Assembly (NCBI GenBank): GCA_016463045.1 | Contig: JAEMSB010000013.1 | Coordinates: 1-21,325, forward strand | DNA from: Niveispirillum sp. | GTDB taxonomy: Bacteria > Pseudomonadota > Alphaproteobacteria > Azospirillales > Azospirillaceae | Direction: 5' to 3' | Length of the DNA stretch: 21,325 nt | Shown here: in pieces, positions 1-6,552 of the stretch | How the letters are laid out: the number at the start of each line of letters is the position of its first letter | Position numbering within the stretch: the first letter of the stretch is position 1 | Program-made: the position numbers and the translations under genes | The notes under the pieces: model-generated | What the model saw: only the letters and a program-made list of their open reading frames with translations | What the model was told of the DNA's origin: nothing | The model's database searches: none

Positions 1-327
1 GGAGAAGGGCGCGCCAGGGCCGTGCAGTCGCCGGATGCGGTGCTGCCCCACGCCCATGGTTTGGTGAACACCACGCCGCGCGGCATGGCCGACTATCCGG
101 GCCTGCCGGTGGCGCAGGGGCTGCTGCGTCCCGACCTTTGGGTGGCGGAAATCATCTATTTCCCCATCGAGACGGAACTGCTGCGCACGGCCCGCCAGTT
201 GGGCTGCCGCACGCTGGATGGGGGCGGCATGGCCCTGTTCCAGGCGGTGGGCGCCTTCCAGCTGTTCACCGGCATCGAACCGAATGCCGGTGACATGGGG
301 GCGGATTTCAAGGCAATGCTGGGATAA
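1..327 (+). CDS. Shikimate/quinate dehydrogenase family protein, C-terminal part (5' end outside window)
   Basis: The reading frame is open from the first base and ends with TAA at 325-327, so only the last 108 residues are visible. They contain the C-terminal signature of the AroE/YdiB family: a Y-F-P-I-E-T-E-L-L stretch, then C-R-T-L-D-G-G-G-M, then F-Q-A-V-G-A-F-Q-L-F-T-G, which forms the helix closing the NADP(H) domain. Family members interconvert 3-dehydroshikimate and shikimate, or dehydroquinate and quinate. The N-terminal substrate-binding part is not visible, so biosynthetic AroE and catabolic quinate/shikimate dehydrogenase cannot be separated by motif. A same-strand aromatic-acid transporter begins 52 bp downstream, which favours a catabolic paralog. 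This is inference. Family assignment is fairly sure, substrate is not. Confidence 0.82.
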   Translation, partial: GEGRARAVQSPDAVLPHAHGLVNTTPRGMADYPGLPVAQGLLRPDLWVAEIIYFPIETELLRTARQLGCRTLDGGGMALFQAVGAFQLFTGIEPNAGDMGADFKAMLG

Positions 328-379
328 GCAAAGCGGAATGGCCCGATAGAAGGCCATGCGCGGTGCAGGGAGGAAAAGA

Positions 380-1714
380 ATGTCGAACAAGCTGGGCCAA
401 AAGACCGACCGGGCCAGTGCTGAATTCCAGGCGCGTGTCGCCGCCCTGGAGGCCGCACCCATGGGGCGCACGCGCCTGATCGTGGTGCTGCTCTGTTTCG
501 TCCTGAACCTGCTGGACGGGGTGGATGTGGTGTTGCTGACCTATGCGGCACCTGTCATCGCCCAGGAATGGGGGCTGAAGGATGGGGCGCTTGGCATTGT
601 GCTGACGGCCAGCCTGTTGGGTACGGCCTTCGGATCGATGCTGATGGGACCGGTGGCCGACATGATCGGCCGGCGCAAGGTAGTGCTGATTGCCATCATC
701 TTGATCGGGTCCGGCATGCTGCTGGCCGCCACGGCCCATGACATGGTGATGTTGGCCGTCTGGCGGGTTGTGACGGGGGTGGGCATCGGTGCCATCCTGG
801 CCTCCATGGCTTCCATCACCTCGGAATTCTCCAACGCCCGGCTGCGCAGCTTCTGGGTGGCGTTCCTGCAGGCAGGCTGGCCCATCGGGGCCATCATCAC
901 CGGCTTTGCGTCCGCCGTCCTGATCCAGGCCTATGGCTGGAAGCCGCTGTTTGTCGGGTCGGGTCTGCTGTCGGTCATCATCCTGCCGGTTGTCGCCTGG
1001 CTGATGCCGGAATCATTGCAGTTCCTTGCCAAACAGGATGCGCCCGACCGGTTGGCGCGCATGAACAGCCTTCTGGTGAAACTGGGTCAGCCGGCCTTAA
1101 GGGAACCACCGCCCCTGCCGGAAAAGCGCGGGGTGAAGCTGTCTGCCCTGTTCGAGGGGCATCTGGCCCGCTCCACCCCTGCCTTGTGGCTGGGCATGAC
1201 CATGGGCTGGGCAGGACTCTACTTCCTAATCAGCTGGATCCCCCGCATCGCCGTCAATGCCGGTTTGCCGCTGGATCAGGCCATCATGGCAGGTGCCACC
1301 TTCAATATCGGCGCTTTCATCGGCAGTGCGGGCATCGGCCTTTTGGCGACCCGGTTGCCGCTGAACCGGCTGATCCCAGGGTTCCTTGGGGCTGCGACCC
1401 TGGCGATGCTGCTGTTCGGCTGGGTGTCCCTGCCGATCATGGCAACCTTCGCCACCATCCTGGTTCTGGGTGTTCTGGTACAGGGCGGATTCAACGCCTT
1501 CTATCCCATGGCGGCACAGCTTTATCCCACGGAAATCCGCACGACTGGGATCGGCACCGCCATGGCCGTGGGGCGCAGCGGTGCCATTCTGGGACCGCTG
1601 GCGGCGGGTTACCTGATGCAGATCGGTACCGATCGCGGCATGCTGTTCCTGATCTATGCGGTACCACTGGCCATCGCGGCCCTGGCGGCATGGCGGGTGA
1701 GGGCGGCGGGGTAG
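380..1714 (+). CDS. MFS transporter, aromatic acid:H+ symporter (AAHS) type
   Basis: A 444-residue protein with about twelve hydrophobic segments. An L-D-G-V-D-V motif lies in the first membrane segment, where AAHS transporters (PcaK/MhpT-like) carry a conserved D-x-D-type motif. The MFS loop 2-3 motif is P-V-A-D-M-I-G-R-R-K, and a late motif reads Y-P-T-E-I-R-T-T-G-I-G-T-A, typical of AAHS/sugar-porter proteins. The ATG at 380 has an AGGGAGG ribosome-binding site 6-12 bases upstream. An in-frame upstream ATG at 356 lacks one, so 380 is preferred. It probably imports an aromatic or alicyclic acid (for example quinate, shikimate or hydroxybenzoate) by proton symport in the inner membrane, and is likely cotranscribed with the dehydrogenase upstream. 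Its substrate cannot be read from sequence. It is a distinct protein from the second AAHS transporter at 17668-18870. Confidence 0.9.
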   Translation: MSNKLGQKTDRASAEFQARVAALEAAPMGRTRLIVVLLCFVLNLLDGVDVVLLTYAAPVIAQEWGLKDGALGIVLTASLLGTAFGSMLMGPVADMIGRRKVVLIAIILIGSGMLLAATAHDMVMLAVWRVVTGVGIGAILASMASITSEFSNARLRSFWVAFLQAGWPIGAIITGFASAVLIQAYGWKPLFVGSGLLSVIILPVVAWLMPESLQFLAKQDAPDRLARMNSLLVKLGQPALREPPPLPEKRGVKLSALFEGHLARSTPALWLGMTMGWAGLYFLISWIPRIAVNAGLPLDQAIMAGATFNIGAFIGSAGIGLLATRLPLNRLIPGFLGAATLAMLLFGWVSLPIMATFATILVLGVLVQGGFNAFYPMAAQLYPTEIRTTGIGTAMAVGRSGAILGPLAAGYLMQIGTDRGMLFLIYAVPLAIAALAAWRVRAAG

Positions 1715-1738
1715 CCCCGATCATCTCTGGGCACGCGG

Positions 1739-2587
1739 TCAGGCCAGCCGCAGCGTCGCGATCCCCGCCAGGACCAGAAGGGCGGCACCGGTGCGCCAGC
1801 GGCCCACCGGTTCCTTCAGCCACAGCCGCGCGATCAACAGCGCGAAGATGACGCTGGTTTCGCGCAGGGCGGCGACCAAGGCGATAGGGGCATGGGTCAT
1901 GGCCCAGATGGCGATGCCATAGCCGGACATGGCCATGATCCCGCCCACCAGATCGCGCCGCCAGCCGGCCTTCGTCGCCTGCCAGAGCCCCGCACCGCCC
2001 CGCCTTGCCCAGGCCAGGGCCACCATGGGCAGGGCGTTCAGGATGAACAGCCAGACCGTATAGGCCACGGCATGGCCGCCGGCACGCGCGCCCAGACCAT
2101 CCACGGTGGTATAGCCCGCGATGAAGCAGGCGGTAGCCAGCGCCATCAGCACCGGTCGCGGATCGGCACGCAAGGCCGCTCCGCCGCGCAGGGCCAGGGT
2201 AGCGATGCCGCCGGCGATCAGGGCGATGGCCAGCCCCTCCGCCGGCTTCAACGGGTCGGTGCCCAGTATCAGCCCGACAAGGGCCACCATGGGCGGGGCC
2301 GCCCCACGCGCCACGGGATAGACCTGTGACAGGTCACCCAGCCGATAGGTGCGAACCAGGAACACCTGATAGCCCGTATGAAACGCCAGCGACGCCGCCA
2401 GATAGGGCCAGGCCGCCACCGGCAGGGCCGGCACGAAGGGCAACAGGGCGATGCCCGCCACGGCGCACCAGACATTCAGCATGGTGATCCCCACCAGCCG
2501 GTCGCCCCCGCCCTTCAGCAGACTGTTCCATCCCGCATGCATCAGGGCCGCGCACAGGACCAGCGGCACCACCCATTCCGTCATCAT
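1739..2587 (-). CDS. EamA/DMT-family transporter
   Basis: A 282-residue inner-membrane protein with about ten hydrophobic helices arranged as two similar halves, as in the EamA drug/metabolite transporter superfamily. The first helix has A-A-L-M-H-A-G-W-N-S-L-L-K. A segment around the middle reads P-V-A-R-G-A-A-P-P, and the second repeat ends with a helix containing E-T-S-V-I-F-A-L-L-I-A. The chosen start at 2587 follows a GGGGGA stretch on the minus strand. ATG at 2584 (better spacing), ATG at 2617 and TTG at 2623 are alternatives. It is convergent with the MFS gene, with only 24 bp between stops and no visible terminator. Some relatives sit in phosphonate-utilisation loci, but nothing nearby supports that role. 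Substrate unknown. Confidence 0.87.
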   Translation of the reverse strand: MMTEWVVPLVLCAALMHAGWNSLLKGGGDRLVGITMLNVWCAVAGIALLPFVPALPVAAWPYLAASLAFHTGYQVFLVRTYRLGDLSQVYPVARGAAPPMVALVGLILGTDPLKPAEGLAIALIAGGIATLALRGGAALRADPRPVLMALATACFIAGYTTVDGLGARAGGHAVAYTVWLFILNALPMVALAWARRGGAGLWQATKAGWRRDLVGGIMAMSGYGIAIWAMTHAPIALVAALRETSVIFALLIARLWLKEPVGRWRTGAALLVLAGIATLRLA

Positions 2588-2706
2588 TCCCCCAGCAACC
2601 GGCCTTAATGCCGGCATCGCCAACCGGTTCGCCCCCGGAACGATACAAGCATTGGTGCCATGCGGCGCTTGACGATGATAATCGGCTGATCAGGCGAATT
2701 TCACTG

Positions 2707-2735
2707 TTGCCAACCTCAAATCCCTTGGCTATAAC
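2707..2735 (+). promoter_or_regulatory. Sigma70-type promoter of tRNA-Thr
   Basis: TTGCCA at 2707-2712 and TATAAC at 2730-2735 are separated by exactly 17 bp. Each differs from consensus at one position. The predicted start near 2742 lies about 17 bp before the mature tRNA 5' end, which fits a short RNase P leader. Confidence 0.82.
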
Positions 2736-2758
2736 CCCGCCCACTTCACCGCGACGGA

Positions 2759-2833
2759 GCCCCGATAGCTCAGCGGTAGAGCAACCGCTTCGTAAGCGGT
2801 AGGCCGTTGGTTCAAATCCGACTCGGGGCACCA
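2759..2833 (+). tRNA. tRNA-Thr (anticodon CGU, reads ACG)
   Basis: A complete cloverleaf can be drawn by eye. The acceptor stem is GCCCCGA (2759-2765) with TCGGGGC (2823-2829). The D stem is GCTC (2768-2771) with GAGC (2779-2782). The anticodon stem ACCGC/GCGGT closes the loop TTCGTAA with anticodon CGT at 2791-2793. The T stem is GTTGG/CCGAC around loop TTCAAAT. The discriminator is A2830, and the 3' CCA is encoded (2831-2833). The G1-C72 and C2-G71 pairs and the G35-U36 anticodon bases agree with known threonine identity elements. A near-consensus promoter precedes it. No duplicated 3' end was seen nearby, so there is no sign that this tRNA serves as an integration site here. Confidence 0.97.
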
Positions 2834-2858
2834 TCTCCTCCCAATCTTGATTGGGTGT

Positions 2859-2957
2859 GACAGACCGGAAGCTGGTGACAACTTTCAAATCTTCTTGTGA
2901 AGAACTTGCTGGGCTTTTCAGCAAGCTGAAGGTTGTCCAGGGCTGTCCGGCTTTTTT
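2859..2957 (+). ncRNA. Candidate structured RNA ending in an intrinsic terminator, downstream of tRNA-Thr
   Basis: The strand carrying the tRNA can fold here into a long branched structure. GACAG (2859-2863) pairs with CTGTC (2943-2947). CTG (2872-2874) pairs with CAG (2938-2940). A 10-bp helix GACAACTTTC (2877-2886) with GAAGGTTGTC (2928-2937) contains one G-U pair. Two inner hairpins are CTTC/GAAG (2891-2902) and CTTGCTG/CAGCAAG (2905-2925), giving a three-way junction. T6 follows at 2952-2957. A small perfect hairpin (2840-2855) lies between this fold and the CCA end. No known RNA family was recognised. It may be a processed small RNA released from the tRNA primary transcript, or only an elaborate terminator. 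Confidence 0.5.
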
Positions 2958-3016
2958 CGTTTTAGCCCCCCGCATTCATCATCAAATCACGCTATGCTGC
3001 CTGCTCACCATGCTGC

Positions 3017-3046
3017 TTGCCAGAGCGACATGGTTAGCGGTAACAA
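3017..3046 (+). promoter_or_regulatory. Candidate promoter with overlapping LacI-type operator before the dioxovalerate dehydrogenase gene
   Basis: TTGCCA (3017-3022) and TAACAA (3041-3046) are spaced by 18 bp. The near-palindrome GTTAGCGGTAAC (3033-3044, one mismatched pair) overlaps the spacer and -10. In reverse it reads GTTACCGCTAAC, which resembles operators of LacI-family regulators of the gluconate group. No such regulator is encoded in this window, so this is a suggestion only. Confidence 0.35.
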
Positions 3047-3111
3047 TACCGCCGATTGGCCCCGGTTGACCTGGGACCCCGGAGGAAACACCGACAAAGC
3101 GGGAGTGTTTG

Positions 3112-4686
3112 ATGTCTTTGCATGGCAATTTGTTGATCGGTCGCAGCCGTATCGCCACCGAGGCTGGGTTCAAGGCTGTCGATCCGGCTGCGGACGCGCA
3201 GATTGAACCGGCCTTTGCACAGGCCACGCCCGCCCATGTCGATCAGGCTTGCGCGCTGGCCTGGGCCGCCTTTGACGGGTTCCGGGAGGCGGCACCGGAG
3301 GATCGCGCGCGCCTGCTGGAAAAGATCGCAGAGAATATTATCGCCATTGGCGACGAATTGCTGGACCGCGCCGGGGCCGAAACCGGCCTGCCGCGCGCCC
3401 GGCTGGAGGGGGAGCGGGGTCGCACGGTCGGCCAGCTACGCCTGTTCGCGTCTGTGCTGCGCAATGGCGACTGGCTGGGTGCCCGCATCGATCCTGCCCT
3501 ACCGGAACGCAAGCCGTTGGCCCGCGCCGACCTGCGCCTGCGCAACATTCCCGTCGGCCCCGTCGCGGTGTTCGGCGCGTCCAACTTCCCGCTGGCCTTC
3601 TCCGTCGCCGGTGGCGACACGGCCTCGGCGCTGGCCGCCGGCTGCCCCGTGGTGGTGAAGGTGCATTCGGCCCATCCCGGCACGTCCGAACTGGTGGGGG
3701 AGGCGATTGCCGCTGCCGTGGCCGAGCTGGGCTTCCATGAGGGTGTCTTCTCCATGCTGTCCGGCACGCAGCGGGAGTTTGGTCAGGCCCTGGTTGCCGA
3801 TTGGCGCATCAAGGCTGTGGGCTTCACCGGCTCACGCGGTGGCGGTCAGGCCCTGATCCGCATCGCGCAGTCGCGCTCCGAACCCATCCCCGTCTACGCG
3901 GAGATGAGCAGCATCAACCCCGTGATCCTGCTGCCCGCCGCCCTGTCGGCCCGCGCCGAGGCGCTGGGAACGGCCTTCGTCGGTTCGTTGACCATGGGGG
4001 CGGGGCAGTTCTGCACCAATCCCGGCCTGATCCTGGCCGTGGACGGCCCGGACCTGGAGCGGTTCATCGCCGCCGCATCCGCCGCCCTGGTGAACGTGGC
4101 CCCCATCACCATGCTGACGCCCGGCATCTGCCAGGCCTACCGTACCGGCGTGGCCGCCCTGGCGGGGAATGAAAAGGTGACGACGGTGGCGCGCGTGGCT
4201 GAGGTCGGGGGCAACAAGGGGGCAGGTGCCCTGTTCGCCGTCACTGCCGCCGACTTCCTGTCCGACCATGCGCTGGGGGCGGAAGTGTTCGGTTCCTCCT
4301 CCGTCATCATCCGCTGCCCGGACCTGGGCGTGCTGAAGGATGTGCTGGAGCATCTGGAAGGTCAGTTGACGGCCACGGTACATCTGGACGAAAGCGACCA
4401 TGGTGCTGCCGCCACCCTGCTGCCGACGCTTGAGCGCCGTGCGGGCCGCATCCTGGCCAATGGCTGGCCCACGGGCGTGGAGGTATGCCACGCCATGGTG
4501 CATGGCGGCCCGTTCCCGGCCACCAGCGATGCGCGCAGCACCTCTGTCGGATCGCTGGCCATCGACCGCTTCCTGCGCCCCGTCTGCTATCAGGACATTC
4601 CCGATGCCCTGCTGCCGGCGGCATTGAAGCGTGACAATCCGCTGGGCCTGAACCGCCGGGTGGATGGGGTCGTGCAGAAGGCCTGA
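3112..4686 (+). CDS. 2,5-dioxovalerate (alpha-ketoglutaric semialdehyde) dehydrogenase, NADP-type ALDH
   Basis: A 524-residue aldehyde dehydrogenase. The catalytic cysteine is C301 in G-A-G-Q-F-C-T-N-P-G, and the general-base glutamate is E264 in Y-A-E-M-S-S-I-N-P. The cofactor-domain motif F-G-A-S-N-F-P-L-A-F lies near residues 153-162. The E-M-S-S-I-N-P and Q-F-C-T-N-P-G variants and the length are characteristic of the KGSADH branch. This branch oxidises 2,5-dioxopentanoate to 2-oxoglutarate, the last step of non-phosphorylative pentose, hexarate and hydroxyproline catabolism. The ATG at 3112 has GGGAG six bases upstream. No sugar dehydratase, lactonase or hydroxyproline gene is adjacent, so the pathway it serves is unknown. 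Its stop lies 3 bp from the end of the convergent small membrane gene. Confidence 0.9.
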   Translation: MSLHGNLLIGRSRIATEAGFKAVDPAADAQIEPAFAQATPAHVDQACALAWAAFDGFREAAPEDRARLLEKIAENIIAIGDELLDRAGAETGLPRARLEGERGRTVGQLRLFASVLRNGDWLGARIDPALPERKPLARADLRLRNIPVGPVAVFGASNFPLAFSVAGGDTASALAAGCPVVVKVHSAHPGTSELVGEAIAAAVAELGFHEGVFSMLSGTQREFGQALVADWRIKAVGFTGSRGGGQALIRIAQSRSEPIPVYAEMSSINPVILLPAALSARAEALGTAFVGSLTMGAGQFCTNPGLILAVDGPDLERFIAAASAALVNVAPITMLTPGICQAYRTGVAALAGNEKVTTVARVAEVGGNKGAGALFAVTAADFLSDHALGAEVFGSSSVIIRCPDLGVLKDVLEHLEGQLTATVHLDESDHGAAATLLPTLERRAGRILANGWPTGVEVCHAMVHGGPFPATSDARSTSVGSLAIDRFLRPVCYQDIPDALLPAALKRDNPLGLNRRVDGVVQKA

Positions 4687-4689
4687 CGG

Positions 4690-4989
4690 TTACCGCCGGC
4701 GGTGGACCCGCACGGGGATCGGCACCAGCCGTGCCCCGTGCCCGCCGCCGGAACCATCCCGATCATCGCCGGTCCCTTGCAGCATCACGGCAAAGCCGAT
4801 CTGCAGGGAACCGATGGTCAGTCCCGTCAGAAAGCAGAAGACGCCCAGCCCCAGCCAGCCCATCTGGGTGGCCATGGCAAGGCTGCGCAGATGCAGCGCA
4901 TCGGTGGCGACAATGATGGCGGCAACCACCAGCCCCAGAACAAATCCCAGGGCAGCGTGGCGCAGCATGAAACGGACCAGGGGCGGCAT
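4690..4989 (-). CDS. Small membrane protein of unknown function
   Basis: A 99-residue protein. The ATG at 4989 is preceded on the minus strand by GGAGGG at suitable spacing. Two long hydrophobic segments are seen at about residues 12-29 (A-A-L-G-F-V-L-G-L-V-V-A-A-I-I-V) and 43-70 (M-G-W-L-G-L-G-V-F-C-F-L-T-G-L-T-I-G-S-L-Q-I-G). The tail is hydrophilic, Gly/Asp/Arg-rich and ends in H-R-R-R. The second segment with G-S-x-Q-I-G resembles short conserved hypothetical membrane proteins that I recall from other alphaproteobacteria, but I cannot name a function. A long inverted repeat lies about 20 bp upstream of the start. The reading frame extends upstream to 5274 without a stop, but that part overlaps the pgk terminator and pgk itself and is rejected. 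Confidence 0.72.
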   Translation of the reverse strand: MPPLVRFMLRHAALGFVLGLVVAAIIVATDALHLRSLAMATQMGWLGLGVFCFLTGLTIGSLQIGFAVMLQGTGDDRDGSGGGHGARLVPIPVRVHRRR

Positions 4990-5008
4990 GATCGGCCCTC
5001 CGTTTGGG

Positions 5009-5034
5009 GTTGATGACACAAACATGTCACCAAC
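5009..5034. repeat. Inverted repeat upstream of the small membrane protein gene
   Basis: The arms GTTGATGACA and TGTCACCAAC surround the 6-bp centre CAAACA, with nine of ten positions complementary. The repeat lies 20-45 bp upstream of the minus-strand start at 4989, where an operator or 5'-UTR hairpin would sit. The transcript side has no T-run, so it is not an obvious terminator. Confidence 0.6.
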
Positions 5035-5083
5035 ACCGCAGTACGCCAATCGGACGCATGGCCGCAGAGGGATAGGCCGTGAA

Positions 5084-5111
5084 TAAAAAAGGGGGCCTTG
5101 CGGCCCCCTTT
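5084..5111 (-). terminator. Rho-independent terminator of pgk
   Basis: Read on the minus strand, GGGGGCC, loop GCAA, GGCCCCC is followed directly by TTTTTTATTC. The hairpin covers 5091-5108 and lies 24 bp beyond the pgk stop. It separates pgk from the same-strand small membrane gene. Confidence 0.93.
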
Positions 5112-5134
5112 CGGTTGCCAATAGGGCAAAGCGA

Positions 5135-6331
5135 TCAGGCGTGCTTTTCCAGCGCCGCGACGCCGGGCAGTTCCTTGCCTTCCAGCCATTCCAGGAAGGC
5201 ACCGCCCGCCGTGGAGACATAAGAGAAGCCGGACGCCACACCGGCATGTTCCAACGCGGCGACGGTATCACCACCGCCGGCCACCGACAGCAGCTTACCC
5301 TGCGCCGTCAGGTTGGCGGCAATGGCGGCCACAGCGTTGGTGGCACTGTCGAACGGCACCAGCTCAAACGCACCGAACGGGCCGTTCCAGACCAGGGTCT
5401 TGGCCCCTTCCAGCTTCTTACCCACCAGCTCCACGGTTGCGGGGCCGGCATCCAGCATCATCTCGCCGTCGCGGATATCGGTGACGGCAGTGATGCGATG
5501 ATCGGCATTGGCCTTGAATTCGCGGGCCAGCAGACCGTCGACCGGCAGCACGATTTCGCACCCGCCGCTTGCTGCCTTTTCCATGATGGCGCGGGCCTGA
5601 TCGGCCATGTCACGCTCGCACAGGGAGGAGCCGACCGACACGCCCTGGGCGAACAGGAAGGTGTTGGCCATGCCGCCACCCAGGATCAGGATATCGACCT
5701 TCGACACCATGTTCAGCAGCAGGTCCAGCTTCGTGGAGATCTTGGCCCCACCGACCACGGCGGCCACGGGACGTTCCGGGGCGGCCAGCGCCTTGCCCAG
5801 GGCTTCCAGTTCCGCCTGCATCAGGCGACCGGCAGCCGACGGCAGCAGGTGGGCGATGCCTTCAGTGGAGGCATGCGCGCGGTGGGCGGAGGAAAAGGCG
5901 TCGTTTACATAGACATCGCCCAGTGCCGCCAGACCCTTGGCCAGATCGGCATCGTTCTTTTCCTCACCCGCATGGAAGCGGGTGTTTTCCAGGATCAGCA
6001 CGCCGCCGGCGGGCAGGGCGGCGATGGCGGATGCGGCCTTCTCACCCACGCAATCCTCGGCAAAGGCGACCGGGGCGCCCAGCGCCTTTTCCACGGCGGG
6101 CACCACCTGACGCAGGCTGTTCTTCGTGTCGGGGCCGTTCTTGGGACGACCGAAATGCGACATGACAACGACCTTGGCACCCTTGGCCGCGATCTCCTTC
6201 AGCGTGGGGATCAGACGGTCGATGCGGGTCGTGTCGGTCACCTGCCCATCGGCGACCGGCACGTTCAGGTCGGCGCGGACAAGCACCGTCTTACCGGTGA
6301 CATCGATGGTATCGAGGGTCTGGAAGCGCAT
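5135..6331 (-). CDS. pgk: Phosphoglycerate kinase
   Basis: A full-length 398-residue enzyme transferring phosphate between 1,3-bisphosphoglycerate and ADP in glycolysis/gluconeogenesis (cytosolic). Diagnostic motifs in order are V-R-A-D-L-N-V-P near residue 18, S-H-F-G-R-P near 59, E-N-T-R-F-H near 116, G-G-A-K-I-S-T-K near 194, G-G-G-M-A-N-T-F-L near 219, W-N-G-P-F-G-A-F-E near 317, and the C-terminal nucleotide loop A-G-G-G-D-T-V-A-A-L near 352. The start ATG at 6331 is preceded by GGGGA at about 8 bp. It is transcribed alone and ends at a strong terminator. The gap/tkt/fba genes that often accompany pgk are absent here. Its 5' region faces the divergent CYTH-CHAD gene across about 220 bp. 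Confidence 0.98.
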   Translation of the reverse strand: MRFQTLDTIDVTGKTVLVRADLNVPVADGQVTDTTRIDRLIPTLKEIAAKGAKVVVMSHFGRPKNGPDTKNSLRQVVPAVEKALGAPVAFAEDCVGEKAASAIAALPAGGVLILENTRFHAGEEKNDADLAKGLAALGDVYVNDAFSSAHRAHASTEGIAHLLPSAAGRLMQAELEALGKALAAPERPVAAVVGGAKISTKLDLLLNMVSKVDILILGGGMANTFLFAQGVSVGSSLCERDMADQARAIMEKAASGGCEIVLPVDGLLAREFKANADHRITAVTDIRDGEMMLDAGPATVELVGKKLEGAKTLVWNGPFGAFELVPFDSATNAVAAIAANLTAQGKLLSVAGGGDTVAALEHAGVASGFSYVSTAGGAFLEWLEGKELPGVAALEKHA

Positions 6332-6552
6332 GGAAGAAGTCCCCGTCAGGATGCATTGGGTATGAAATACCGGGCGGCAGGAAACACCATTGCGCGCGGC
6401 CTTTCAACACACAGGCGAGGCGGGGACATGTGCAAAAAAATCGGCTGCTGCGATAGACAGAGTTTCACGGAATTGTCATCGTCGGTATGAAGCGACCGGA
6501 ATCCGGGGCGAATCAGCCCGCCGGCCGTGTTTTGCCATGTGTGCGGTGTATG

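Noticed and set aside
2851..3069. Short plus-strand open frame after tRNA-Thr
   Set aside because: It coincides with the branched RNA fold and T-run, and has no ribosome-binding site or family features.
2759..3111. tRNA-Thr as attachment site of an integrated element
   Set aside because: No integrase, no repeat of the tRNA 3' end and no mobile-element genes are visible downstream.
5141..6490. Plus-strand open frame of about 450 codons
   Set aside because: Antisense to pgk, whose protein is unmistakable. The predicted product is His/Gly/Gln-rich with no family resemblance.
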